Below, in pieces: positions 1 through 8,125 of a DNA stretch of 64,000 bases. The DNA is from Woeseia sp037968755 (GTDB lineage: Bacteria; Pseudomonadota; Gammaproteobacteria; Steroidobacterales; Woeseiaceae). How positions within the stretch are numbered: position 1 is the first letter of the stretch; every line of letters starts with the position of its first letter. The notes below the pieces were generated by a model that worked only from the letters and a program-made list of their open reading frames with translations, made no database searches and was not told where the DNA came from. A program made the translations under genes and the position numbers. The stretch spans positions 1-64,000 of the forward strand of contig JBBKWB010000108.1 of assembly GCA_037968755.1 (NCBI GenBank). Direction: 5' to 3'.

Positions 1-1
1 T

Positions 2-67
2 GCTAATGGTGCTACCGGTTTGCATGATTTAAAAATGGCAGTCGATAATTTCCGGCCGGACAACTAG
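2..67 (+). CDS. Possible C-terminal tail of a gene cut by the window edge
   Basis: One plus-strand frame is open from the first bases to a TAG at 65-67; the last residues would be AVDNFRPDN. It would be the end of a gene that begins outside the window. Its stop and the stop of the convergent transporter share the palindrome CTAG at 64-67. The tail is too short to identify and could be a chance open frame. Confidence 0.3.
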   Translation, partial: ANGATGLHDLKMAVDNFRPDN

Positions 68-1332
68 ACCTCACTCGTTCGAAGTACAGCCGGCTCGCGC
101 ACCCGCAACAACAACAGGGCACCGCCGATGAATAACGGCAGTAACGGCACCAGCAGGAATTTCGGATTGTCTGATAAGATCGTGCCCAGCCCGACGAGGG
201 TGGGCCCCAGAACGTGTGCGAGTTTCGTCAGCATATTGTAGAAACCAAAAAACTCACCCGTCTTATCCGCCGGAATCAAACCTGCATACAGCGAGCGACT
301 CATGCCCTGGACGCCGCCCTGCACAGCTCCGACAGCAATGGCCATCAGGTAAAACTGCCGTACTTCCACGAGAAATACTGCCCAGCAAGCCACTAGCACA
401 TAGACGACCAGACCGATGTACAACGCCCGCTTCGGGCCGATCCGGTGACCGATAAATCCGTACAACAAGGTCGCCGGAAATCCCGCAAAATTAGTAACCA
501 ACAGTGCGGTTACGAGATCGGTCTGGCTGAAGCCGAGGCGCTGGCCAAAATTCACGGCCATGACAATCACCGTAAACACACCGCCGATATACAGGAAATA
601 GGCAGCGAGAAAACGCATTACCTCGCGATACTGACGAATCTGCTGAAAGGTCACCAGTAACGTGCGGTATGCATCGCGAATTACACCTTGTTGCGCCGTT
701 ACAGGTCTGCGGCTTTCCTTAACCAGCAGCATCAGGGGCAAGATGAAAATCACCCACCAACCGCCAGCAGAATAGAATACGAATTCCATTACCGCCGTGG
801 TGTCGGCGAAACCAAAACGAGCAGGAGCACTCAGCATGGCCACGTGCAGCGACAGCAGCAATGCGCTGCCAAAATAGCCAACGGCGAAACCCATTGCCGA
901 TACCGCGCTGTAACGGCGCGGTTCCGTGACATCGACTAGCAGCGAGTCATAGAACACATTGGCGCTGTAATAGCCGACCGACGCCAGCATGAACAACACC
1001 AGCGCTACGGGCCAGGCACCCTCTTCGACCAGGCCCAACGCAGCGGTGCACGCGGCACCCATGAGTGCAAACAGCAACAGGAAGCGCTTTCGAAAGCCGC
1101 CGCTGTCGGCGACCGCACCCAGTATCGGTGCCAGCAGGAACACCAACAGACTGGCGCCGGCATTGGCACTGGCAAGTCGACCGGTTACCACAGAGCCCTC
1201 GTCACCGGCACTCCAATGACTGCCCAATACCAGCGGGAACAACACAGCAAGGACGCTCAGCGCAAACGCCGAACTGCCACAGTCATACAGTGCCCAGGCA
1301 ACAGATTGCCGGTTCAGGAGTTTCGGAGACAG
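64..1332 (-). CDS. UMF1/Atg22-type MFS transporter, probable CTG start
   Basis: A membrane protein of about 422 residues with roughly eleven to twelve hydrophobic segments, in the MFS branch called UMF1. Substrate unknown. The family's conserved N-terminal motif, here WALYDCGSSAFA (family WALYDWANSAF), lies upstream of the first ATG/GTG/TTG in frame, which is GTG at 1245. No ATG, GTG or TTG is available between that motif and the upstream in-frame stop. A CTG at 1330-1332 lies 7 nt after a GAGGT Shine-Dalgarno sequence and gives MSPKLLNRQSVAWALYD, so I take it as the start. Starting at GTG 1245 would remove most of the first membrane helix. The MFS loop motif is degenerate (AVADSGGFRKRFL). 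The gene follows prfC on the same strand after about 100 bp. Family call fairly sure; start is inference. Confidence 0.75.
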   Translation of the reverse strand: MSPKLLNRQSVAWALYDCGSSAFALSVLAVLFPLVLGSHWSAGDEGSVVTGRLASANAGASLLVFLLAPILGAVADSGGFRKRFLLLFALMGAACTAALGLVEEGAWPVALVLFMLASVGYYSANVFYDSLLVDVTEPRRYSAVSAMGFAVGYFGSALLLSLHVAMLSAPARFGFADTTAVMEFVFYSAGGWWVIFILPLMLLVKESRRPVTAQQGVIRDAYRTLLVTFQQIRQYREVMRFLAAYFLYIGGVFTVIVMAVNFGQRLGFSQTDLVTALLVTNFAGFPATLLYGFIGHRIGPKRALYIGLVVYVLVACWAVFLVEVRQFYLMAIAVGAVQGGVQGMSRSLYAGLIPADKTGEFFGFYNMLTKLAHVLGPTLVGLGTILSDNPKFLLVPLLPLFIGGALLLLRVREPAVLRTSEV

Positions 1333-1339
1333 TGCACTT

Positions 1340-1344
1340 ACCTC
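1340..1344 (-). promoter_or_regulatory. Shine-Dalgarno supporting a CTG start of the UMF1 transporter
   Basis: GAGGT on the minus strand, 7 nt before CTG 1332-1330. This is the only well-placed ribosome binding site upstream of the conserved WALYD motif, so it decides the start choice for the transporter gene. Confidence 0.5.
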
Positions 1345-1435
1345 AGCAACCGGGGTTGCCTGCAGTGTACTGGCTTTCGGCGCGCCAGCGGCACCGAATC
1401 GACATCAAGGCAGTGCCCGCTTGCCTGCTGAGTAA

Positions 1436-3016
1436 CTAGTATTCGCGGGTTGCGAGGAAGCGAATGTCCGGCCAGCGTTCCTCGGTCAGGCTCAGGTTGA
1501 CCCGAGTCGGCGCAACGTAAACGAGGCTGTCGCTGTGATCGTATGCGAGATTGTCGTGCGCCTTGCGCAGAAATTCATCGAGCATCTTCTCGTCGTCGCA
1601 CTCGACCCAACGCGCCGTGGCAACGTTGACGGCTTCAAACAGGCAGGTGACCTTGTACTCATCTGCCAGGCGATGTGCGACAACATCGAACTGCAACGGA
1701 CCAACAGCGCCGAGAATCAGGTCGTTGTTGCGCATCGGCTTGTAGAGCTGGGTCGCGCCTTCTTCACACAATTGTGCCAGGCCCTTTTGCAGCGCTTTGA
1801 GTCGCAGCGGATCTTTCAATACAGCGCGGCGGAATATTTCCGGCGCAAAGCTCGGTATCCCGGCGAATTTGATGACTTCGCCCTGAGAAAAACTGTCGCC
1901 GATATTGATCGTGCCGTGATTGTGCACGCCGATAATGTCGCCCGGATAGGCGGTCTCTGCGTGTTGCCGGTCAGCAGCCATAAAGGTAATCGCCTCGGGG
2001 ATTTTCATTTCCTTGCCGCTGCGTACATGCAGGACTTTCATGCCCTTTTGGAATTCGCCCGAGCAAATACGCATGAATGCGATCCGGTCCCGATGTCCCG
2101 GGTCCATGTTGGCCTGTATCTTGAATACGAAGCCGGTCAGATTATCTTCGCTGGCTTCAACCACTCGCTGCTCACTTGCTCGATTGCTCGGTGCCGGCGC
2201 GTGCTCTACAAACTCGTCGAGCAATTCACGTACCCCAAAATTCGAAATCGCGGAACCGAAGAAAACGGGAGACTGTTTGGCCGCCAGGTAATCTTCGATA
2301 TTCAATTCCGGAGTTGCACCTCGCACCAGTTCGACTTCCTCACGAAACGCATCCGCGTCGTCGCCCAGTACTTTGCTCGCCTCTTCAGAATCCAGACCCT
2401 CAACCACCGCGATATTGGACGCCTTTTGACGACCCGCGGTCGAATACAGGTAAATGCGATCCTGCAGCAAGTGATAGACACCCTTTAACCTGCGTCCCAT
2501 GCCGATAGGCCAGGTTACCGGCGAACACTGGATGCCGAGGACCGACTCAATCTCGTCCAGAAGCTCGATAGGCTCGCGACCTTCACGATCGAGTTTGTTG
2601 ATAAAGGTCATGATGGGCGTGTCACGCAGGCGACACACTTCCATCAATTTGACTGTGCGTTGCTCAACGCCTTTCGCGCAGTCGATCACCATCAACGCGG
2701 AGTCGACGGCCGTTAGCGTCCGATACGTGTCTTCCGAAAAGTCCTCATGCCCTGGCGTATCCAGCAAATTCACTATTCGGTCGCGATAGGGGAACTGCAT
2801 GACCGAGGAAGTGATGGATATACCGCGCTGTTGCTCCAGCGCCATCCAGTCGGACGTCGCGTGGCGACTGGCTTTGCGGCCTTTTACCGTGCCGGCAAGC
2901 TGGATAGCACCACCAAACAGCAACAGCTTTTCAGTGAGCGTGGTCTTGCCCGCATCAGGGTGCGAAATAATGGCGAACGTGCGGCGTTTGCTGGCCTGTT
3001 CGGAAATGAGCGACAT
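1436..3016 (-). CDS. prfC: Peptide chain release factor 3 (RF3)
   Basis: A 526-residue translational GTPase, the usual RF3 length, which recycles RF1/RF2 from the ribosome after peptide release. The G-domain motifs are complete: HPDAGKTTLTEKLL (G1, about residue 20), a switch region with RGISITSS, DTPGHEDF (G3) and NKLDRE (G4). The RF3 signature GRKASRHATSDWM distinguishes it from EF-G. The EF-Tu-like domain 2 and the RF3 C-terminal domain follow. I choose ATG 3016 (MSLISEQASKRRTF) because it matches the family start; a TTG six codons upstream is less likely. It ends about 100 bp before the transporter gene. A perfect TATAAT lies about 110 bp upstream. Confidence 0.97.
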   Translation of the reverse strand: MSLISEQASKRRTFAIISHPDAGKTTLTEKLLLFGGAIQLAGTVKGRKASRHATSDWMALEQQRGISITSSVMQFPYRDRIVNLLDTPGHEDFSEDTYRTLTAVDSALMVIDCAKGVEQRTVKLMEVCRLRDTPIMTFINKLDREGREPIELLDEIESVLGIQCSPVTWPIGMGRRLKGVYHLLQDRIYLYSTAGRQKASNIAVVEGLDSEEASKVLGDDADAFREEVELVRGATPELNIEDYLAAKQSPVFFGSAISNFGVRELLDEFVEHAPAPSNRASEQRVVEASEDNLTGFVFKIQANMDPGHRDRIAFMRICSGEFQKGMKVLHVRSGKEMKIPEAITFMAADRQHAETAYPGDIIGVHNHGTINIGDSFSQGEVIKFAGIPSFAPEIFRRAVLKDPLRLKALQKGLAQLCEEGATQLYKPMRNNDLILGAVGPLQFDVVAHRLADEYKVTCLFEAVNVATARWVECDDEKMLDEFLRKAHDNLAYDHSDSLVYVAPTRVNLSLTEERWPDIRFLATREY

Positions 3017-3122
3017 AAGTATTCGGCGGCGCAAAAGGCTGCGAAGTGTAGCTTAGACACCCGGAAACGACCAGCGTCCCGGGATGCCACGATGCCTGGC
3101 TCAAGGGACCCGGGCGGGGCCT

Positions 3123-3128
3123 ATTATA
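3123..3128 (-). promoter_or_regulatory. Candidate -10 box for prfC
   Basis: Perfect TATAAT on the minus strand in the 181-bp gap between rimI and prfC. A matching -35 is poor (TTTTTG with a 15-nt spacer), so the call rests on the -10 and on position. Confidence 0.4.
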
Positions 3129-3197
3129 CGATGGGCTGAATATCAAAAAGGCCTGGACTCTGGCGATGCGAGTCTGGACAGTCGCCGCCGTCCACGA

Positions 3198-3674
3198 CTA
3201 TTCCGGCTCGTACAGCCGCAACGACAACACTTCAGCATCTTCGCGACCATCATGTGCCTGGTAGTAAGCGGATCGCCGGGCAATCTGGTGAAAGCCTTTC
3301 TTACGGTAAAGCGCGATAGCATTCGTATTTGACGGGCGAACTTCCAGGAACACTTCTTTCACCGCTGCAAAGCGCGCTCGCGACAGCAGCTCATCAAGCA
3401 AGCGTGTGCCGTAACCCAATGACCGAAAATTTGGATCAACGCAAAGATTGAGCACGTGTGCTTCACCTGCCGCTATCGACAAGATGCCGTAGCCTGCGAG
3501 CATCTCGCCGTATTCCAGTATCACGCAGTTGTAACCGGCCAGCAGGCAGTCACGAAACACGCCGTGACTCCACGGAAATTCATAGCTGCGCCGCTCTATG
3601 TCGGAGACCATCGACAGATCGTCGTGCGTCATTGCCCGTATTTGTACCGGCATTTCTTCGACACGCGATATCAT
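3198..3674 (-). CDS. rimI: Ribosomal protein S18-alanine N-acetyltransferase (GNAT)
   Basis: A 158-residue GNAT acetyltransferase. The acetyl-CoA binding signature RSLGYG (R/Q-x-x-G-x-G) follows the strand VLNLCVDPN. The typical RimI C-terminal block EVRPSNTNAIALYRKKGF then YY is present. RimI acetylates the N-terminal alanine of ribosomal protein S18. The start ATG 3674 overlaps the TGA of the upstream glycosylase as ATGA, which argues for translational coupling. A second ATG seven codons in (3653) is possible. The usual gammaproteobacterial neighbour tsaB is absent here. RimI-like enzymes can have other targets, so the exact substrate is family-based. Confidence 0.88.
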   Translation of the reverse strand: MISRVEEMPVQIRAMTHDDLSMVSDIERRSYEFPWSHGVFRDCLLAGYNCVILEYGEMLAGYGILSIAAGEAHVLNLCVDPNFRSLGYGTRLLDELLSRARFAAVKEVFLEVRPSNTNAIALYRKKGFHQIARRSAYYQAHDGREDAEVLSLRLYEPE

Positions 3675-4375
3675 TTGCCGGCAGTCCGCAGCAGATCCCG
3701 CGCGACGCACAAGTCTTGCCAGGCTTTGCGTTTCTGATCGGGTGTTCGCAGGAGATAAGCCGGGTGGTAGGTTACGACCACCGGCAAACTGTGCGTCGGC
3801 AGGGAATGGACCTGTCCGCGCATGCGCCCCAACGGCATGTCGCTGCCCAACAATTGCTGCGCGGCTATGCGACCTACCGCAAGAACGACTTTGGGTTGTA
3901 GCAAGCGGATTTGCGCATCCAGATAGGGCCGGCAGCTTGCCGCTTCTGCTGCTTCCGGGTCGCGATTGTCAGGTGGCCGGCACTTCACAATATTGGCGAT
4001 GTAAACCACGTTTCGATCAAGACCAATTGCGCGCAACATCTCGTCGAGCAACTTCCCGGCGCGGCCGACAAATGGTTCGCCGCGGCGATCTTCTTCCGCT
4101 CCCGGTGCTTCGCCGATTACCAGGAGATCCGCCTGGGTGCTGCCCGTTCCAAACACTGTTTGCGTGCGTGATTTATGCAGGCTGCAAAGCGTGCACTCGG
4201 CAACCGTCGCTTGCAGTGGCGCCCATTCGGTCAGGGTGGACACATCCACCTTTTCCGTATCGAGCGCTTGCTCGTCTGTCTCTGCAGGATCTGCTGCGCT
4301 GCGCGGGCGCCAGACGTCCACCCCTAGTGCATCGAGGTAAGCAATTCGTTCCGGCTCGGCAATCTCTCTGGTCAT
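3671..4375 (-). CDS. Family 4 (Fe-S) uracil-DNA glycosylase
   Basis: A 234-residue enzyme that removes uracil from DNA. Motif 1, GEAPGAEEDRRGEPFVG, is the type-4 catalytic/water-activating loop, and HPAYLLR is the uracil-binding motif near the C-terminus. Four cysteines are placed as in 4Fe-4S glycosylases: CTLC before HKSR, then CRPPDNRDP with a further C about 16 residues on. It is also related to phage SPO1 DNA-polymerase-like domains. The start ATG 4375 (MTREIAEPERIAYLD) is chosen because the upstream open frame has no family character. It overlaps rimI by 4 bp and follows the Psd-like gene by 52 bp. Confidence 0.9.
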   Translation of the reverse strand: MTREIAEPERIAYLDALGVDVWRPRSAADPAETDEQALDTEKVDVSTLTEWAPLQATVAECTLCSLHKSRTQTVFGTGSTQADLLVIGEAPGAEEDRRGEPFVGRAGKLLDEMLRAIGLDRNVVYIANIVKCRPPDNRDPEAAEAASCRPYLDAQIRLLQPKVVLAVGRIAAQQLLGSDMPLGRMRGQVHSLPTHSLPVVVTYHPAYLLRTPDQKRKAWQDLCVARDLLRTAGK

Positions 4376-4427
4376 AAGCGCGATTCTGCCATGACTGCAA
4401 TGTCCGTGCTGCGACTCACAACCTGAT

Positions 4428-5054
4428 TTACTTGGCGGGCAGCCTCGCCAGCAAGTCCGTGCCCGCCTGTACGCGTTGACCTGCTTTGACCAGGACACGA
4501 CTTTCGAGCGGGACCTGTACTTCGGCCATGCGCGTGAGCCGCAGGTACGCGCAGCGCTGCCCCTGGCCTACACGCTCGCCGAAACGGAGAAATGCGCGGG
4601 GCACGAGACCAAAACGATGCCCCCGAAACTGCAAGAGCATGTCCTGGGCCTCGTCAGTCCGCACCCACAAGCCGCCGCTATCCATACTCGGCCGCCCATC
4701 TGGCAGGTCGCAGCTCAAGTCCATGACCTTGCCCTCCACCGGGCTACGGGCCGTATAGGTACCGAAACTGTCGACTTTGATCAGGATTCGATGGACCTCG
4801 CCGTGCACAACACCGCAATCGGACAAATCGATCTTCAGGACCTGTCCATCAACCGGACTCACAACACCGAGCGGCGACGCCGGAATCCGCCGTTTGGGAT
4901 CACGAAAAACAAGCGCCAGCCAGATCAGTAAACCCACCAAAGGAGTAGCGTAAAGCCAACCGGCAAGATTCCAGATAACCCCGAACAGAATCAGCGTGAC
5001 AAGCAGGTATGGCACACCCTCGCGGGCGATAAATGGATTACGGCGTCCTTTCAA
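4428..5054 (-). CDS. Phosphatidylserine decarboxylase-like protein lacking the pyruvoyl serine
   Basis: A 208-residue protein laid out like the short, archaeal-type phosphatidylserine decarboxylases. Two N-terminal hydrophobic helices (about residues 16-50) come first, then FRDPKRRIP, SPVDGQVLKI, a beta-rich core and a C-terminal biotinyl-like fold (VKAGQRVQAG). In active enzymes the chain self-cleaves at a Gly-Ser in a strand read as RFGSRVDVYLP. Here the aligned strand is RLTRMAEVQVP, so Gly-Ser is replaced by Thr-Arg. The FLSxxDVHVNR motif is also lost (IKVDSFGTYTARSP). It therefore probably cannot form the pyruvoyl cofactor. The start is TTG with AGGGA about 8 nt upstream. Fold call moderately sure; function unknown. 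Confidence 0.6.
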   Translation of the reverse strand: MKGRRNPFIAREGVPYLLVTLILFGVIWNLAGWLYATPLVGLLIWLALVFRDPKRRIPASPLGVVSPVDGQVLKIDLSDCGVVHGEVHRILIKVDSFGTYTARSPVEGKVMDLSCDLPDGRPSMDSGGLWVRTDEAQDMLLQFRGHRFGLVPRAFLRFGERVGQGQRCAYLRLTRMAEVQVPLESRVLVKAGQRVQAGTDLLARLPAK

Positions 5055-5220
5055 GCTTGGATATCCCTGTGGTTGGCGGCCGGATTGCTACTGTCTGAGT
5101 AGCCGCCATTGCCAGATGCTGTGGCTGGCGAGTTTGCAAGATGCCGGCGAGCGGTACAAGGCGCAGTTTCTGAGCGCCGGCGGAATTGTCGCTGAAACGT
5201 GGAATGACCGGCCTCTCGTG

Positions 5221-5226
5221 TAGAAT
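5221..5226 (+). promoter_or_regulatory. Candidate -10 box for proS
   Basis: TAGAAT 35 bp before the proS ATG, in the 205-bp divergent gap between the Psd-like gene and proS. No good -35 hexamer is visible at 16-18 nt. Nothing else is recognisable in the gap. Confidence 0.3.
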
Positions 5227-5260
5227 ACGGCCGCTCTTTCCCAATAAGTCGCCGAGAACT

Positions 5261-6958
5261 ATGCGTTTTTCACAATTCGGGCTCACTACGCTCAAAGAAA
5301 TTCCAGCCGAAGCCGAGATCGTCAGCCATCAGCTGATGCTGCGTGCCGGCCTCATTCGCCGCCTTTCCTCCGGCCTGTTCAGCTGGTTGCCGCTGGGATT
5401 GCGCGTACTGCGCAAAGTCGAAGGGATTGTGCGCGAGGAAATGAATCGCGCTGGTGCACTGGAACTGCTGATGCCTGCCGTACAACCCGCAGAGCTCTGG
5501 CAGGAATCCGGGCGTTGGGACAAATACGGTTCATTGTTGCTGCGCATGCAAGACCGCCACAACCGCTCGTTTTGTTTCGGGCCAACCCATGAAGAAGTGA
5601 TCACCGACATTGCGCGCCGTGAGTTGCAAAGCTACCGGCAGCTGCCCGTCAACTTCTACCAGATTCAAACCAAGTTTCGTGACGAGATCCGGCCACGCTT
5701 CGGTGTGATGCGCGCGCGCGAATTCATCATGAAAGATGCGTACTCGTTCGACATCGACCAGGACGGCCTGGTCGACAGTTACCAACGCATGCATACGGCC
5801 TACACCGCGATATTCGAGCGTCTCGGCCTGACCTTCCGCGTCGTCGATGCCGACAGCGGCGAAATCGGTGGCAGCCGCTCACAGGAATTTCATGTGCTCG
5901 CTGATTCCGGCGAAGACGCCATCGCCTGGAGCGACGAGGACCACTACGCCGCCAATCTTGAAACGGCAGCCACCTTGCCAGCGGCAGGCTCGCCAGCCGC
6001 GCCTTTGCAGGAGCTCGAGTTGGTCAGCACACCGGGTGCCCGCAGCATTGAAGCAATCTGCAAGCTACTGAAGGTCGCTCCCGAACAGACACTAAAAACC
6101 TTGATCGTGGACGGCGATGACGGTCCCGTGGCGCTCGTTTTACGCGGCGATCACGAGCTGAACATGATCAAGGCTGGCAAGCTGAACGGCGTCAGTGATC
6201 CCATTGAAATGGCAAACGCGGATGCGGTTCGCGATGCTACCGGTAGCGACACCGGTTTTGCTGGCCCGCGCGGTTTGCAAATACCGATCTATTTCGATCA
6301 CGCCGTGGCAACGATGAGCGACTTCGTATGCGGCGCTAACGAAACGGATGCGCACCTGACTGGCGTGAACTTCGGTCGTGATCTGCCGCTGCCGGAAACG
6401 GTCGATATTCGCAACGTCGTGGAAGGCGACCCTGTCGCGGGCGGCAAAGGCACGATCCGCATCGCGCGCGGTATTGAAGTCGGCCACATTTTCCAGCTCG
6501 GCACCAAGTACAGCGAATCCATGAATGCGACCGTGCAGGATCAGGACGGCAATGATGTGCCGATGGTCATGGGTTGTTACGGCATCGGCATTACCCGAAT
6601 TGTCGGCGCCGCAATAGAGCAGAACCACGACGATGCCGGCATCATCTGGCCCGAGCCGCTGGCGCCGTTTGACGTTGTATTGGTACCGATCAATATGCAC
6701 CGCTCCGAGGCGGTGCGCGATGCCACTGAAGCGCTCTACGCTGAATTAACCGCCGCGGGCGTGGAAGTTTTGTTTGATGACCGCGAAGCTAGACCCGGCG
6801 TCAAATTTGCGGATGCTGAACTCATCGGCATTCCACATCGGCTGGTGATCAGCGACCGCGGGCTGGCGAACGGGGAACTGGAGTACCGTCATCGTCGAGA
6901 CAGCGAAGCGCAAATGCTGAAACGTGAAGCGGCTCTCGACATTCTGAAGAAGACCTGA
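5261..6958 (+). CDS. proS: Prolyl-tRNA synthetase, bacterial type with editing domain
   Basis: A 565-residue class II aminoacyl-tRNA synthetase that charges tRNA-Pro. Motif 1 is in the region LLMPAVQPAELWQ, motif 2 is FRDEIRPRFGVMRAREF (about 140-155), and motif 3 is GCYGIGITRI with the following IIWPEPLAPF. Between motifs 2 and 3, at about residues 225-390, sits the YbaK-like editing domain (LKTLIVDG, LVLRGDHELN) typical of bacterial-type ProRS. A C-terminal anticodon-binding domain follows (DDREARPGVKFADAELIG). Start ATG 5261 (MRFSQFGLTTLKE) matches the family. The open frame extends 25 codons upstream without homology. Confidence 0.97.
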   Translation: MRFSQFGLTTLKEIPAEAEIVSHQLMLRAGLIRRLSSGLFSWLPLGLRVLRKVEGIVREEMNRAGALELLMPAVQPAELWQESGRWDKYGSLLLRMQDRHNRSFCFGPTHEEVITDIARRELQSYRQLPVNFYQIQTKFRDEIRPRFGVMRAREFIMKDAYSFDIDQDGLVDSYQRMHTAYTAIFERLGLTFRVVDADSGEIGGSRSQEFHVLADSGEDAIAWSDEDHYAANLETAATLPAAGSPAAPLQELELVSTPGARSIEAICKLLKVAPEQTLKTLIVDGDDGPVALVLRGDHELNMIKAGKLNGVSDPIEMANADAVRDATGSDTGFAGPRGLQIPIYFDHAVATMSDFVCGANETDAHLTGVNFGRDLPLPETVDIRNVVEGDPVAGGKGTIRIARGIEVGHIFQLGTKYSESMNATVQDQDGNDVPMVMGCYGIGITRIVGAAIEQNHDDAGIIWPEPLAPFDVVLVPINMHRSEAVRDATEALYAELTAAGVEVLFDDREARPGVKFADAELIGIPHRLVISDRGLANGELEYRHRRDSEAQMLKREAALDILKKT

Positions 6959-6961
6959 CTA

Positions 6962-6992
6962 GTGTCCTGTGTGACTAGTTCGCACAGGACAC
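6962..6992. repeat. Perfect 10-bp inverted repeat after proS
   Basis: GTGTCCTGTG at 6962-6971 pairs exactly with CACAGGACAC at 6983-6992 across an 11-nt loop. The octamer TGACTAGT also occurs twice as a direct repeat (6956-6963 and 6972-6979). There is no T-run after the stem, so it is not a standard intrinsic terminator. It could be a terminator of another type, a protein-binding site or a small dispersed palindrome; a related sequence lies at 16554-16576. Confidence 0.6.
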
Positions 6993-7044
6993 CAGCCTGC
7001 ATACTGAGGTCACATTCGCCAGTGAACGGCGCACTTGCATTGAT

Positions 7045-7614
7045 ATGAATTTCGCCAGACTGACACTGTTGCTGATTCTTGCCACCCCCATCGCTGGCTA
7101 CGCAGCCAATGATCCGGTGCACGATCCTGTGCTCCGGGAGTTACTGCGCGACGCTGCCAACGCGGCAGATAGCTTCACTGACCGCTTCGATGCGGTGGTC
7201 TGGCTAACCGACATGTCACGGCGGCTGGCCCCCAAGGTACGGGATCCGGAAGAGCGCATTCGGATTCTGAAGCGTGTGCACTACGAAGCAACTCGCGCCA
7301 ACCTGGCACCTGAGCTGGTACTCGCTGTCATCGATATCGAAAGTAACTTCGACCGCTACGCGATTTCCGTGGCCGGCGCCCAGGGCCTGATGCAAATCAT
7401 GCCGTTCTGGCTGGAGGAAATCGGCCGGCCGAACGACAACCTGTTGCACGTCGAAACTAACTTGCGATTTGGCTGCACCATATTGCGTTACTACATGGAT
7501 ATCGAGAACGACGATCTTGTGCGTGCGCTGGGTCGCTACAACGGCAGCCTTGGTAAACGCAAATATCCCAACAAGGTCATCGATCGCTTGCGACTGAAGT
7601 GGTTTCGCAGCTGA
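7045..7614 (+). CDS. Secreted lytic transglycosylase, SLT (GH23) domain
   Basis: A 189-residue protein with a Sec signal peptide (MNFARLTLLLILATPIAGYA, cleavage after GYA). A Slt70-type lysozyme-like domain follows. The catalytic glutamate is in DIESNFDRYAIS, followed by GAQGLMQIMPFW, then a tyrosine-containing helix ILRYYM and RYNGSLG near the end. It should cleave peptidoglycan glycan strands in the periplasm, yielding 1,6-anhydro-muropeptides. It stands alone, downstream of proS and the inverted repeat. The protein is short, so it is a single catalytic domain without LysM or SPOR partners. Confidence 0.9.
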   Translation: MNFARLTLLLILATPIAGYAANDPVHDPVLRELLRDAANAADSFTDRFDAVVWLTDMSRRLAPKVRDPEERIRILKRVHYEATRANLAPELVLAVIDIESNFDRYAISVAGAQGLMQIMPFWLEEIGRPNDNLLHVETNLRFGCTILRYYMDIENDDLVRALGRYNGSLGKRKYPNKVIDRLRLKWFRS

Positions 7615-7786
7615 AGTTCCTGCTGCCTGTTGAAATAAAAAGCAGGGCCTTTCAATCACACAAAGCAAGAAGCGCGATTCTCGTTTTGCTCCTGTTTTCG
7701 CCGGCTTACTGCCATAGAAATTTACGGTACAAACAACACAAGCTGCCGGGAAAAGACATTTTCATAAAGGCAACTTCATCGGGTCG

Positions 7787-8110
7787 CTAGGCAGTCGTAA
7801 ATCGATCAAGATCACGATACGGCTGTAGATTCGATTCAACCCGCGTTACTTTCGCCATCGGCGGCCCATGTTGCAGCCAGCCAGCGAGCTCGGCGATAGC
7901 TGCTTGTGAACCACAAGCCAGTACTTCCACCGTACCGTCCGTGCAATTTTTTGCGTAGCCACTGATGCCGAGGTCGCGAGCCGCCGTTTGCGTACTGGAA
8001 CGAAAGAACACACCCTGAACCACACCACTGATGCGAAACAGGCGGCAAGCAAATCGCTCTGCCAGCTCATCGCCAGGCTCAGAGATTTCGGTATCGAGGA
8101 CATCGGCCAT
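7787..8110 (-). CDS. Acylphosphatase
   Basis: A 107-residue enzyme hydrolysing acyl phosphates. The family signature GVVQGVFFR contains the catalytic arginine. The second signature, GYAKNCTDGTVEV, contains the catalytic asparagine. The fold normally takes about 90 residues; the ATG 8110 start adds a short acidic N-terminal extension (MADVLDTEISEPGDE). It starts 15 bp after the DUF4398 lipoprotein gene on the same strand, so the two are probably co-transcribed. The 170 bp between it and the transglycosylase gene hold nothing recognisable. Confidence 0.93.
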   Translation of the reverse strand: MADVLDTEISEPGDELAERFACRLFRISGVVQGVFFRSSTQTAARDLGISGYAKNCTDGTVEVLACGSQAAIAELAGWLQHGPPMAKVTRVESNLQPYRDLDRFTTA

Positions 8111-8125
8111 GCTCGTTACCTTTTC

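Noticed and set aside
1535..2488. 317-codon open frame antisense to prfC
   Set aside because: It lies wholly inside the clear prfC gene on the other strand and shows no family motif; long antisense frames are common in GC-rich genes.
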